DNA from: Pseudomonadota bacterium
GTDB lineage: Bacteria; Pseudomonadota; Gammaproteobacteria; Steroidobacterales; Steroidobacteraceae
Assembly (NCBI GenBank): GCA_025356075.1
Contig: JANXUT010000092.1
Coordinates: forward strand, 1 to 64,000
Reading direction: 5' to 3'
DNA length: 64,000 bases
In this document: positions 8,662 to 17,111 of the stretch, piece after piece
Position numbering within the stretch: the stretch's first letter is position 1
Layout: every line of letters begins with the position of its first letter
Position numbers and translations under genes: made by a program
Notes under the pieces: generated by a model
The model's input: only the letters and a program-made list of their open reading frames with translations
The model's database searches: none
Told to the model about the DNA's origin: nothing

Positions 8662-10310
8662 CGACGGCGCGGTTTCGCGATGCGACCGAGGTCGACTTCG
8701 TCATCGTCGGCTCCGGCGCCGCCGGCGGCGTCATCGCCCGCGAACTCAGCGTCGCGGGATTCGCCACCATCGTGCTCGAGCAGGGCCCGCGCCTGACGCC
8801 GGGCGATTTCGAGCACGACGAGTTCAAGTACTGGTACCGGTCAGGGATCACCAACGACCCGGCGAAGAGTCCGCAGACATTCCGCTCCGATCCGAACGCC
8901 ACGGCTATGCCGACCGGGGTTCGCCCCGCACTTTGGTACGCCCGCACGGTCGGCGGCAGCAGCACGCACTTCACCGCCAACTACTGGCGGTTCCACGAGA
9001 TCGACTTCATCGAGCGCAGCCGGCTGGGTGCGATCGAAGGCACGGGCTTCGCCGACTGGCCGATCACCTACGCCGAGCTCGAGCCTTACTACACGAAGGT
9101 CGAGTGGGACATAGGCGTCTCCGGGCTCGCCGGCGCGAGTCCATTCGATCCGCCCCGCACGCGACCGTACCCGATGCCGCCACTGCCGGTGAAGTCCTCG
9201 GGCGTGCTCCTCGAGCGGGGCGCGCGCAAGCTCGGGCTGCACCCGTTCCCGGCGCCCATGGCGATCAACTCGCAGCCGTACCGGGGCCGGGCGGCGTGCG
9301 TGCACTGCGGCTTCTGCCACGGTTTCGCGTGCGAGGCGCAGGCGAAGTCCTCGACGCTCTTCAACATGATCCCGGAGGCTGAGGCGACCGGGCGTTGCGA
9401 GGTCCGCGCGAACAGCTACGTGATCAGGGTCGATACCAACGCGAAGCGCCGGGCGACCGGCGTCGCCTACCTCGATGCTGACGGTCACGAGCACTTCCAG
9501 AGGGCCAAGGCCGTCATCGTCTCGGCCAACGGCGCCGAGACTCCGCGGCTCTTGCTCGCTTCCGCCAGCAGCCGCTTTCCCGATGGCCTTGCCAACTCGA
9601 GCGGACTCGTCGGCAAGTACCTCATGTACAACTACAGCGCGCGGGTCAGCGCCGTGTTTGCGCACGAGCTCAATGAGTTCAAGAGCGTGCAGGTCACGCG
9701 CGTGGTCCACGACTTCTACGACAGCGACCCGAAGCGCGGCTTCTACGGCGGCGGCGGGCTCGACGCGCGGATCGGCCCGCAGCCGACCATGTGGGCGCAG
9801 CGCGCCGGCACCCCAGGCGTGACCTGGGGGGCCAAGTTCAAGGACCGGCTGCGCGAGTTCCCGCGCTCGATGGTCGTCCTCGGCCACGGCACGTCGTTGC
9901 CGCTTGCGACCAACAGCGTGAGCCTCGATCCCGACCTCAAGGACGTGTGGGGACGCCCGGCGATCCGCGTCACGTACAAGGACCACCCCGACGATCTCGC
10001 CAACGCCCGCTTCATGCAGGATCGCAGCGTCGAGATCATGGATGCGGCAGGCGCCGAGCGCATCGACCGCTCACCCGTGCGCGAGTCGGACTTCTCGATG
10101 CATCTCCTCGGGACCTGCCGCATGGGCAACGACGCCCGCAGCTCCGTCGTCGATCGCTACCACCGCGCGCACGACGTGAGGAACCTGTTCGTGTGCGACG
10201 GCAGCAGCCTCGTCACTTCCGGGCGCGGCCAGCCGACGATGACGATCCAGGCGCTCGCCTTTCGCGCCGCCGACCACATCGGTCGCTTTGCGCGGGCCGG
10301 CGACATCTAG
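8658..10310 (+). CDS. GMC-family FAD dehydrogenase
   Basis: A 550-residue glucose-methanol-choline oxidoreductase. The FAD-binding loop VGSGAAGG lies near residues 16-23, and the C-terminal catalytic region reads HLLGTCRMG (His482) with GRGQPTMTIQALAFRAA closing the FAD site. A cysteine cluster CVHCGFCHGFAC (Cys214, 217, 220, 225) resembles that of the large subunits of gluconate or sorbitol dehydrogenases, which pass electrons to a cytochrome c subunit; no such subunit is adjacent. No signal peptide is visible. The ATG overlaps the stop of the symporter gene, so the imported compound may be its substrate. Substrate unknown. Confidence 0.85.
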   Translation: MTTARFRDATEVDFVIVGSGAAGGVIARELSVAGFATIVLEQGPRLTPGDFEHDEFKYWYRSGITNDPAKSPQTFRSDPNATAMPTGVRPALWYARTVGGSSTHFTANYWRFHEIDFIERSRLGAIEGTGFADWPITYAELEPYYTKVEWDIGVSGLAGASPFDPPRTRPYPMPPLPVKSSGVLLERGARKLGLHPFPAPMAINSQPYRGRAACVHCGFCHGFACEAQAKSSTLFNMIPEAEATGRCEVRANSYVIRVDTNAKRRATGVAYLDADGHEHFQRAKAVIVSANGAETPRLLLASASSRFPDGLANSSGLVGKYLMYNYSARVSAVFAHELNEFKSVQVTRVVHDFYDSDPKRGFYGGGGLDARIGPQPTMWAQRAGTPGVTWGAKFKDRLREFPRSMVVLGHGTSLPLATNSVSLDPDLKDVWGRPAIRVTYKDHPDDLANARFMQDRSVEIMDAAGAERIDRSPVRESDFSMHLLGTCRMGNDARSSVVDRYHRAHDVRNLFVCDGSSLVTSGRGQPTMTIQALAFRAADHIGRFARAGDI

Positions 10311-10364
10311 CGCCGGGTCGGCCAGCGGCACTCAGGATTCCCAACGGTCGAGAGGACCCCAGCG

Positions 10365-10679
10365 ATGATCAAGATCAGCGTGATGTACCCTAATACGCCA
10401 GGTGCCCGGTTCGACCACGACTACTACCGCAACACGCACATGCCGCTCCTGAAGAGCCGGATGGGCGCCAACTGCAAGTACTACACCGTCGACAAGGGGC
10501 TCGCGGGCGGAACGCCCGGAGCGCCTGCCACCTACGTCGGCATGTGCCACATCTATTGCGACACGATCGAGGCCTTCCAGGCGGGATTTGGCCCGCATGC
10601 AAAGGAAATCATGGCCGACATTCCGAACTACACGGACCAGGCCCCGATCGTCCAGATCAGCGAGGTCGTCGTCGGCTAG
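10365..10679 (+). CDS. EthD family protein
   Basis: A 104-residue EthD-domain protein: MIKISVMYPNTPGARFDHDYY at the N-terminus with the YRNTHMPLLKSRMG helix is typical of this dimeric ferredoxin-like family. EthD proteins often accompany oxidative catabolic genes, but their chemistry is mostly unknown. A GAGAGGA box lies about 9 bases before the ATG. It lies 54 bases after the GMC gene on the same strand, so co-transcription with symporter and dehydrogenase is likely. Confidence 0.85.
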   Translation: MIKISVMYPNTPGARFDHDYYRNTHMPLLKSRMGANCKYYTVDKGLAGGTPGAPATYVGMCHIYCDTIEAFQAGFGPHAKEIMADIPNYTDQAPIVQISEVVVG

Positions 10680-10763
10680 CCGAAAGCGCGCCTCGTACTT
10701 GTCTTGGAGCGTGCCAAGCGGCGATTCCGGCGCGGGCGCCGGCGCACGTCAGGGGACCATCGC

Positions 10764-12026
10764 GTGACCACGAACGTCGTGATCGTCGGGGCAGGGTTCG
10801 CGGGACTGAATGCCGCAAAGATGCTCGCCAACCGGGCGGGAATCGACGTCACGCTCGTCGATCGCGAGAACCACCACGTATTCCAGCCGCTCCTCTACCA
10901 GGTGGCGACGGCGGCGTTGAGTCCCGCCGAGATCGCCGCACCCGTGCGAGGGATCCTCGCGCGCGCGCGTAACGTCCGCGTGCTCATGGCCGAGGCCACG
11001 CGGGTCGATTTGGCCCGCCGCACGCTCGAGACGAGTGCCGGGCCCCTGGCCTTCGACTACCTGCTGCTCGCCTGCGGTGCCAGCCACGCGTTCTTCGGGC
11101 ACAACGAGTGGGAACCGCACGCGCCGGGACTCAAGACCCTGTCGCAGGCGACCGAGATCCGCGGCCGGATCCTGAAGGCGTTCGAGGCGGCGGAGAACAC
11201 GGCGGACCCGGCCGTGCAGCGCCAGCAGCTCACCTTCGTCGTCGTCGGCGGCGGCCCTACCGGGGTTGAACTCGCCGGCGCGATCGGGGAGATGAGTCGC
11301 TATACGCTCGCGCGCGATTTTCGCCGCATCGATCCCAGGCTCGCGCGGGTCGTGCTCGTCGAGGCGGGTCCGCGGATCCTGCCGGCGTTCTCGCCCGCAT
11401 CGGCCGCGCGGGCGGTACGCGACCTTGAAATCGTCGGCGTACAGGTCTGGATCAACTCGCCCGTCACGGCAATCAGTGCGGACAGCGTGTCGATCGGCAG
11501 TGAGGTGCTGCGCTCGGGCACGGTGCTCTGGGCGGCTGGCGTTCGCGCCGCGCCGATCGCGGCGACGCTCGGGCTCGAACTCGATCGCGCGGGCCGCGTG
11601 TCCGTGACCGGGGGCTTGGTGCTCCCGACCGACGAGCGGGTCTTCGTACTCGGCGACATGGCACGCGCGGTGCCGGCCGGAGCGGACGCGCCGTTGCCCG
11701 GCACGGCGGACGTCGCGATGCAGCAGGGGATCTACGCAGGGCGCACGATCGCGGGCGTTGAGCGCGGCATTCCGCGGCAGCCGTTCAGGTACCGCAACTG
11801 GGGGCAGTTCGCGACCGTCGGGCGCGGCCGCGCGCTCTTCGAGCGCGGCAACTTCCGACTCACGCGCTATCCCGCGTGGTGGTTCTGGCTGCTGCTGCAC
11901 GTCTATCGGTTGACGGGGTTTCGAAGCCGGGCGCTCGTACTGATCCAGTGGGCCTGGTCGTACTGGACCTACGGGCGGGGCGCCCGGCTGATCGTCCGCC
12001 GTGAATGGCGGCAGTTCCCGGACTGA
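10764..12026 (+). CDS. ndh: Type II NADH:quinone oxidoreductase
   Basis: About 420 residues with two Rossmann motifs: VVIVGAGFAGLNAAKML at the N-terminus for FAD and VVVGGGPTGVELAG near residue 165 for NADH. VFVLGDMAR near residue 295 closes the FAD site. The C-terminal part has an aromatic, hydrophobic tail (YPAWWFWLLLHVYRL) that would anchor it to the membrane. NDH-2 feeds electrons from NADH to quinone without pumping protons. I choose GTG at 10764, preceded by AGGGGA, since the motif begins four residues later. It follows the EthD gene by 84 bases and may close the same transcription unit. Confidence 0.88.
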   Translation: MTTNVVIVGAGFAGLNAAKMLANRAGIDVTLVDRENHHVFQPLLYQVATAALSPAEIAAPVRGILARARNVRVLMAEATRVDLARRTLETSAGPLAFDYLLLACGASHAFFGHNEWEPHAPGLKTLSQATEIRGRILKAFEAAENTADPAVQRQQLTFVVVGGGPTGVELAGAIGEMSRYTLARDFRRIDPRLARVVLVEAGPRILPAFSPASAARAVRDLEIVGVQVWINSPVTAISADSVSIGSEVLRSGTVLWAAGVRAAPIAATLGLELDRAGRVSVTGGLVLPTDERVFVLGDMARAVPAGADAPLPGTADVAMQQGIYAGRTIAGVERGIPRQPFRYRNWGQFATVGRGRALFERGNFRLTRYPAWWFWLLLHVYRLTGFRSRALVLIQWAWSYWTYGRGARLIVRREWRQFPD

Positions 12027-12065
12027 CGGGTACCCGCCGCGAATGCAACGCTGGTGCCCGTCACG

Positions 12066-12874
12066 ATGATCCTGTGGTCCCTCGCGGGCCTCGTCGCACT
12101 GCTCCTCGCCGTGCTCGCGCCGTTCGCGCTCTTCTCGCCGCGCGCGCCCCGCGCGCCGCCCTGAAGGTGCGAGTCAGCGGCCGACGCGAGGGCGCCGAAT
12201 TCGAGGCGAGCGCGTCGCTCCCGGTCGACTCGAGGTTTGCGAAGACGAAGCTTCGCTTTCCGCTCGAGGGCACCTGGTTCACCGCGGTCGGGCCGACGAT
12301 GCACACCGGGCACCGCTGGGCGCTGCCCGAGGAGTTCGGCTACGACATCGCGCGGATCGGCGCGGGCAATTCGTCGCACCGCGGGCTCGGGCAGCGCTTT
12401 GCGGACTACTACGCCTACGGGGCAGCCGTGCGCGCCGCCGGGAGCGGGGTCGTCGTCGCGGCCGTCAACGACCAGCCGGAGAATCCGGCGATTCTGCGCC
12501 GGCCCGGCGAGACAGCCGATGCCTATGGCGCGCGCATGCAGGAGCTGCAGGGCGCCCTTCTCAGCAAGGGCGCCGCGGCGATCGCGGGCAACCTCGTCAT
12601 GATCGACCACGGCGGTGATGAGTATTCGCTCTATGCACACCTCATCCCCGGCAGCGTGCGGGTCAAGATCGGCGACAAGCTCAGCGGCGGCGCCCCGCTC
12701 GGAAAGCTCGGCTCCTCCGGCAATTCAACGGAGCCGCACCTGCACTTCCAGGTCTGCGACGCCCCGGACCCGCTCGCATGCGCCGGCATCCCGGTCGAGT
12801 TCCAGGACATCGCGCTCCCGTACGCGGACTACCCGCGGCCCCTGCAGAGCGGCGACATCGTGGTGGCTAAGTAG
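12066..12874 (+). CDS. M23 (LytM-type) peptidase, apparently frameshifted
   Basis: The C-terminal 230 residues are an M23 metallopeptidase: HRGLGQRFADYYAYG and GSGVVVAAVND match the first zinc motif, NLVMIDHGGDEYSLYAHL the core, and HLHFQV the HxH zinc pair. Such enzymes cut peptidoglycan cross-links. The expected membrane anchor is in another frame: ATG at 12066 gives MILWSLAGLVALLLAVLAP and then stops at 12162-12164. Skipping one base in the GC-repetitive 12141-12160 would join anchor and peptidase. It may be an assembly error, a real mutation or slippage. An open start in the peptidase frame reaches back to 12005 but gives an Arg-rich, unlikely N-terminus. Confidence 0.75.
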
Positions 12875-12907
12875 CCTCGGCCGCGGCCTGCTCGCCGTAG
12901 GGCACGG

Positions 12908-12913
12908 TAGAAT
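12908..12913 (+). promoter_or_regulatory. Candidate -10 element (TAGAAT) of the S9 gene
   Basis: TAGAAT in the context CGGTAGAATG, 66 bases before the S9 gene. The same context precedes purL, tRNA-Ser and glyA in this window. No convincing -35 box was seen. Confidence 0.45.
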
Positions 12914-12979
12914 GACCACTGCGCCGGCGGAGGCCGGGGCGACACCGAACTAGCTAGAGTCGACGTTCAGGGGGTATGA

Positions 12980-14983
12980 ATGAACGCAAGGAAGCTTTGG
13001 ATCGTCTGCATCGCCTTGGTCGTTATCAGTCGCGTTGCCATAGCCGCCGCACTCGCTGCACCCGCTGCACCCGCCGCTCCGCCGCCGGCCGAGGCATTCG
13101 GCAACAATCCGGCGCAGACGAATCTCACGCTGAGCCCGGATGGCCACTCGCTCGCGTGGACGGACCAGACAGTGTCGCCGCTGCGCGTGGTCATCCTCGA
13201 CCTTGTCGGCAAGAAATCGCAGCGCGCCGTCACCGTGCCGCCACCCGCCAAGGTGTTCTCGCTGCGCTGGTCGGACAACGAGACGCTGCTGGTGACGCTG
13301 AGCGCGACGCAGGAGAAGAAGATCGCCGCGGGCTCGACCGCGGAGTTCTACCGCACGATGGCCGTCGACGCGACGACGGGCGTGGGCCGGATGCTGCTGA
13401 TGAACGACGAGGTCCGGGCGTACGTGACCGGCGCGGTTCTGCTGCGCGCCCATACGAGCAAGCCGACTTCGGTCGTCATGTGGACGCTCGACTATTCCGC
13501 GACCGGCGGCCACAAGGAGATTGGCACGCGCCTAGCCGGGCATCGCGCCGACTCCTTCCTGATCCGCGCCGCGTTCGAGGTCGATACGCGCACCGGCAAG
13601 GGCACGATCATCGAACGCGGCACGCAGTTCACCCATCAATGGGTCGTGGACGGCGATGGCCGGGTCGTCGCGCGCTCGGAGTGGGATGGTCCGAACAAAC
13701 AGTACCGCGTGCTCGCGAAGGCGGGCCTCGGCTGGAAGGAGATCTACCACCGCGATGACGGCAGTTACCTCGACCTCGCCGGGCTCCTGCCCGGCGGCGG
13801 GGCGATCGTCGCCCTCGGCGCGAACGGCGGGCCGCGCGCGGCGGTGTGGTCGCTGCCACTCGACGGCTCGCCGATCGCACCGATCTTCCAGGACCCCGAC
13901 ACCGAATTCGACTACGCGGTCGTCGACGGCACGAGCGAGGAGCTCCTCGGCGCCCACCTCGCGGGCACGAAGGACCACATCGAGTGGTTCAGCGAGGCGA
14001 ACCGGCAGCGCAGCGACGTGCTGTTCCGCTCGTTCCCGAACCGACGGATCGAGTTCCTCGGGACGACAGCGAATGGCCAGCAGTCGCTGATCGGCGTGCA
14101 CACCCAGTCGAGCCCGTCGATCTACTACATCATCGATTTCTCGACCCACAAGGCCGACATCGCGGGCGAAGCGTATCCGGGCCTCGCGAACGCGGCACTC
14201 GGGACGGTGCAGTCGATCACGTACAACGCGCGCGACGGGACCGCGATTCCGGCGTTCCTGACGCTGCCGCCGGGCTCGGCCGGCAAGTCGGTCCCGCTGG
14301 TCGTCATGCCGCACCGGGGTCCGGAGAGCCGTGATCAGGACGATTTCCACTGGTTCTCGCCGTTTCTCGCGACGCGCGGCTATGCGGTGCTCCGGCCGCA
14401 GTTTCGCGGCTCGACCGGCTACGGCGAGGCCTTCCGCAAGGCGGGCTTTCGCGAGTGGGGCGGGCTCATGCAGGACGACCTCACCGACGGGGTGCGGGCG
14501 ATGATCGAGCAGGGCATCGCGGACCCCAAGCGCGTCGCGATCGTCGGCGAGGCTTACGGTGGCTACGCTGCGCTCGCGGGCGCGGCGTTCACGCCGGAGC
14601 TCTGCAAGTGCGCGGTCAGCATCGGCGGCATCTCCGATCTTCCGGCGATGCTCGGCGAGGCCCAGCGCTGGGTCCATTCGAAGGAGTACGACACGGTTGC
14701 CTACTGGCGCGAGAACATCGGCGCGATCTCCGATCCGAAGCTGGTCGAGAAGTCGCCGATCCACGCCGCGCCGGCCATCCACGTGCCGATCCTGCTTGTC
14801 CACGGCACCGGCGACAGCGTCGTATCGATCTCGCAGTCGGAGCGGATGGCGCAGGAACTGCAGGCTGCCGGCAAGAGCGTCCGATTCGTGCGATTGGATG
14901 GCGCCGACCACTGGCTGGTCCGCACGGAGGATCGGATCCGGGTCCTCAAGGAAGTCGATGCGTTCCTGCACGAACACCTTTGA
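12980..14983 (+). CDS. S9 family peptidase-like protein lacking the nucleophile serine
   Basis: A 667-residue secreted protein: a signal peptide (LWIVCIALVVISRVAIAAALA), an N-terminal propeller-like half and an alpha/beta-hydrolase half of the S9C (acylaminoacyl/dipeptidyl peptidase) type. The catalytic elbow normally reads GxSYGGY; here it reads GEAYGGY (523-529), with Ala525 where the nucleophile serine belongs. The other triad members are present: Asp612 in VHGTGDSVV and His644 in DGADHW. RPQFRGSTGYG near residue 475 is intact. It is thus probably not a standard peptidase. The ATG gives a proper signal peptide. Confidence 0.85.
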   Translation: MNARKLWIVCIALVVISRVAIAAALAAPAAPAAPPPAEAFGNNPAQTNLTLSPDGHSLAWTDQTVSPLRVVILDLVGKKSQRAVTVPPPAKVFSLRWSDNETLLVTLSATQEKKIAAGSTAEFYRTMAVDATTGVGRMLLMNDEVRAYVTGAVLLRAHTSKPTSVVMWTLDYSATGGHKEIGTRLAGHRADSFLIRAAFEVDTRTGKGTIIERGTQFTHQWVVDGDGRVVARSEWDGPNKQYRVLAKAGLGWKEIYHRDDGSYLDLAGLLPGGGAIVALGANGGPRAAVWSLPLDGSPIAPIFQDPDTEFDYAVVDGTSEELLGAHLAGTKDHIEWFSEANRQRSDVLFRSFPNRRIEFLGTTANGQQSLIGVHTQSSPSIYYIIDFSTHKADIAGEAYPGLANAALGTVQSITYNARDGTAIPAFLTLPPGSAGKSVPLVVMPHRGPESRDQDDFHWFSPFLATRGYAVLRPQFRGSTGYGEAFRKAGFREWGGLMQDDLTDGVRAMIEQGIADPKRVAIVGEAYGGYAALAGAAFTPELCKCAVSIGGISDLPAMLGEAQRWVHSKEYDTVAYWRENIGAISDPKLVEKSPIHAAPAIHVPILLVHGTGDSVVSISQSERMAQELQAAGKSVRFVRLDGADHWLVRTEDRIRVLKEVDAFLHEHL

Positions 14984-15466
<483 letters not shown>

Positions 15467-15473
15467 GGTTCGG

Positions 15474-16922
15474 TCAGTCCGCGACCGCGGCGGCCGCACC
15501 GGCCGCGTTGGCCGCGGCGGGCGGCGGCGCTGCGGGATCTGGCGACACCCAGTCGAGCACGTCGAGGTAGCCGCGCACATGGTCGACGAAGCGCGCCGCT
15601 TCCCAGCCGCGCGCGTAGCCACGCTTCAGCGTGATGTAGAAGCGCTCCTGGGACAAAAGCGGCAGCGACTCGCGCACGTCCTGCCAGGAATCCGGGTCCT
15701 TGCCGAGGGTCTGCGTCAGCACCCGCGCATCCTCGAGGTGGCCGTAGCCGATGTTGTAGGCCGCGAGCGCAAGCCACGTCCGGTCGGGCTCGGGCACGCG
15801 CTCCGGGATCGTGTCCCGCATCTGCTGCAGGTAGAGCGCGCCGCCGCGGATGCTCTGCGCGGCATTGGCGCGATCCGCGATGCCCATGGCCGAGGCGGTC
15901 TCGGCGGTCAGCATCATGACGCCGCGCACGCCGGTCGGCGAGACGGCTTCCGGATCCCACTTCGATTCCTGGTAGCCGATCGCCGCGAGCACCCGCCAGT
16001 CCTCGTCGAACTCGCGCGCCGCGGCGCGGAAGAAGTCCTGCAGCGCCGGCAGACGGTCCTGCACGTGGCGTACGAGCGTGCGGGCGCTGTCGTAGTCGTA
16101 GCGATCGGCCGGCGCGTAGTAGCGTGCGATGAGCGCGGGCATGTCGGGCTGCGTCGCGAGGAAGAATTCATCGACGCGGGCTTTCAGCGCCGGATCCCCG
16201 TCCGGCAGCGCCCACGCGAGGTACTCAAAGCCCGGCAGGTTGAACGCGATCCTGAGCTCCGGGTGGTAGTTGCGGGTCAGCGAGAACTCGTTGGTGTCGG
16301 CGACCGTCGTGTCGAGCTCGCCGTTCCAGACCCGGTCGAGGAGGTCGAGCGTGTCGGCGCCGGCGATGCTGCGGAAACTGAGCTCAGGGGTCGCGTGCGC
16401 GACGTCGGCGAGCGCCTGGGCATGGGCGCTCCCGGCGACGACGCCGAGGCTGCGCTCGCCCATGTCGTCCGGGCCCGTCGGCCGCGGATGGTCGCGGCGG
16501 TGAATGAGGTGCAGCTTCTGCTGCTGGTAGGGCCTGGAGAACGCGACCCGCCGCTGCCACTCGGGCGTGATCGCAAGCCCGGCGGCGCCGATGTGTGCCC
16601 GGCCGCTCGCCACCGCATCGAGCACGGCGGCCGGGGAGTCGAACGGCAGGAAGCGCGCATGCACGCCAAGCGCCGCGGCGAAGCGGGAGGCGAGCTGGTA
16701 TTCAAGGCCGTCGGGCCCGGTAGCGCCGAGGTAATACGCGGCCGGATTGTTGCGGGTCGCGACCCTGAGCTCGCCGAGCACGCGCACCTGCTCGAGTACC
16801 CCCGGGCGCGGCGCGCAGGTGCCCAGCAGGCCCACCGCCACGGCCGCGACGGCCAGCCGGAAGGGCCAGGCCCTGAATGCTCCCTGCTGTGCACCGCCTT
16901 GGGTGCCGGTCGGACCCGCCAT
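15474..16922 (-). CDS. mltF: Membrane-bound lytic murein transglycosylase F
   Basis: A two-domain protein. After a hydrophobic signal and a lipobox-like LLGTC, residues about 45-265 form a periplasmic solute-binding (SBP_bac_3) domain starting VLGELRVATRNNPAAYYLG, followed by a lytic transglycosylase (SLT) domain with the catalytic Glu in GYQESKWDPEAVSPTGVRGVMMLT. It cleaves the MurNAc-GlcNAc bond of peptidoglycan. The frame stays open into the tRNA on the other strand, so I take the ATG at 16922 (MAGPTGTQGG). The C-terminal tail is Ala/Pro-rich. Confidence 0.93.
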   Translation of the reverse strand: MAGPTGTQGGAQQGAFRAWPFRLAVAAVAVGLLGTCAPRPGVLEQVRVLGELRVATRNNPAAYYLGATGPDGLEYQLASRFAAALGVHARFLPFDSPAAVLDAVASGRAHIGAAGLAITPEWQRRVAFSRPYQQQKLHLIHRRDHPRPTGPDDMGERSLGVVAGSAHAQALADVAHATPELSFRSIAGADTLDLLDRVWNGELDTTVADTNEFSLTRNYHPELRIAFNLPGFEYLAWALPDGDPALKARVDEFFLATQPDMPALIARYYAPADRYDYDSARTLVRHVQDRLPALQDFFRAAAREFDEDWRVLAAIGYQESKWDPEAVSPTGVRGVMMLTAETASAMGIADRANAAQSIRGGALYLQQMRDTIPERVPEPDRTWLALAAYNIGYGHLEDARVLTQTLGKDPDSWQDVRESLPLLSQERFYITLKRGYARGWEAARFVDHVRGYLDVLDWVSPDPAAPPPAAANAAGAAAAVAD

Positions 16923-16927
16923 GTGTG

Positions 16928-16933
16928 TAGAAT
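16928..16933 (+). promoter_or_regulatory. Candidate -10 element (TAGAAT) of tRNA-Ser
   Basis: TAGAAT 33 bases before the mature tRNA 5' end. It lies between the divergent mltF start and the tRNA gene. Confidence 0.5.
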
Positions 16934-16966
16934 ACGCGACCCCGGCGCCCAGGTCGGGACCCGCGC

Positions 16967-17058
16967 GGAGAGGTACCGAAGCGGTCACAACGGCACCGAC
17001 TCGAAATCGGTTGGGGGCATTACGCCCCACGTGGGTTCGAATCCCACCCTCTCCGCCA
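16967..17058 (+). tRNA. tRNA-Ser (anticodon CGA)
   Basis: The acceptor arms GGAGAGG and CCTCTCC pair perfectly, followed by discriminator G and an encoded CCA. The anticodon arm CCGA-CTCGAAA-TCGG gives anticodon CGA, reading UCG. A long variable arm (GGGGGCATTACGCCCC) marks it as a class II tRNA, and GGGTTCGAATCCC is the T arm. Length is 92 bases including CCA. No copy of its 3' end was noticed downstream, so there is no sign of an integrated element. Confidence 0.97.
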
Positions 17059-17111
17059 CTTTCCTGAAGACCATCCGTGCGCCGAATGGCGCCGGCATCG
17101 CGAGGGCGATG

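Noticed and set aside
16967-17058. tRNA-Ser as attachment site of an integrated element
   Set aside because: No integrase nearby and no repeat of the tRNA 3' end was noticed; flanking genes are housekeeping.
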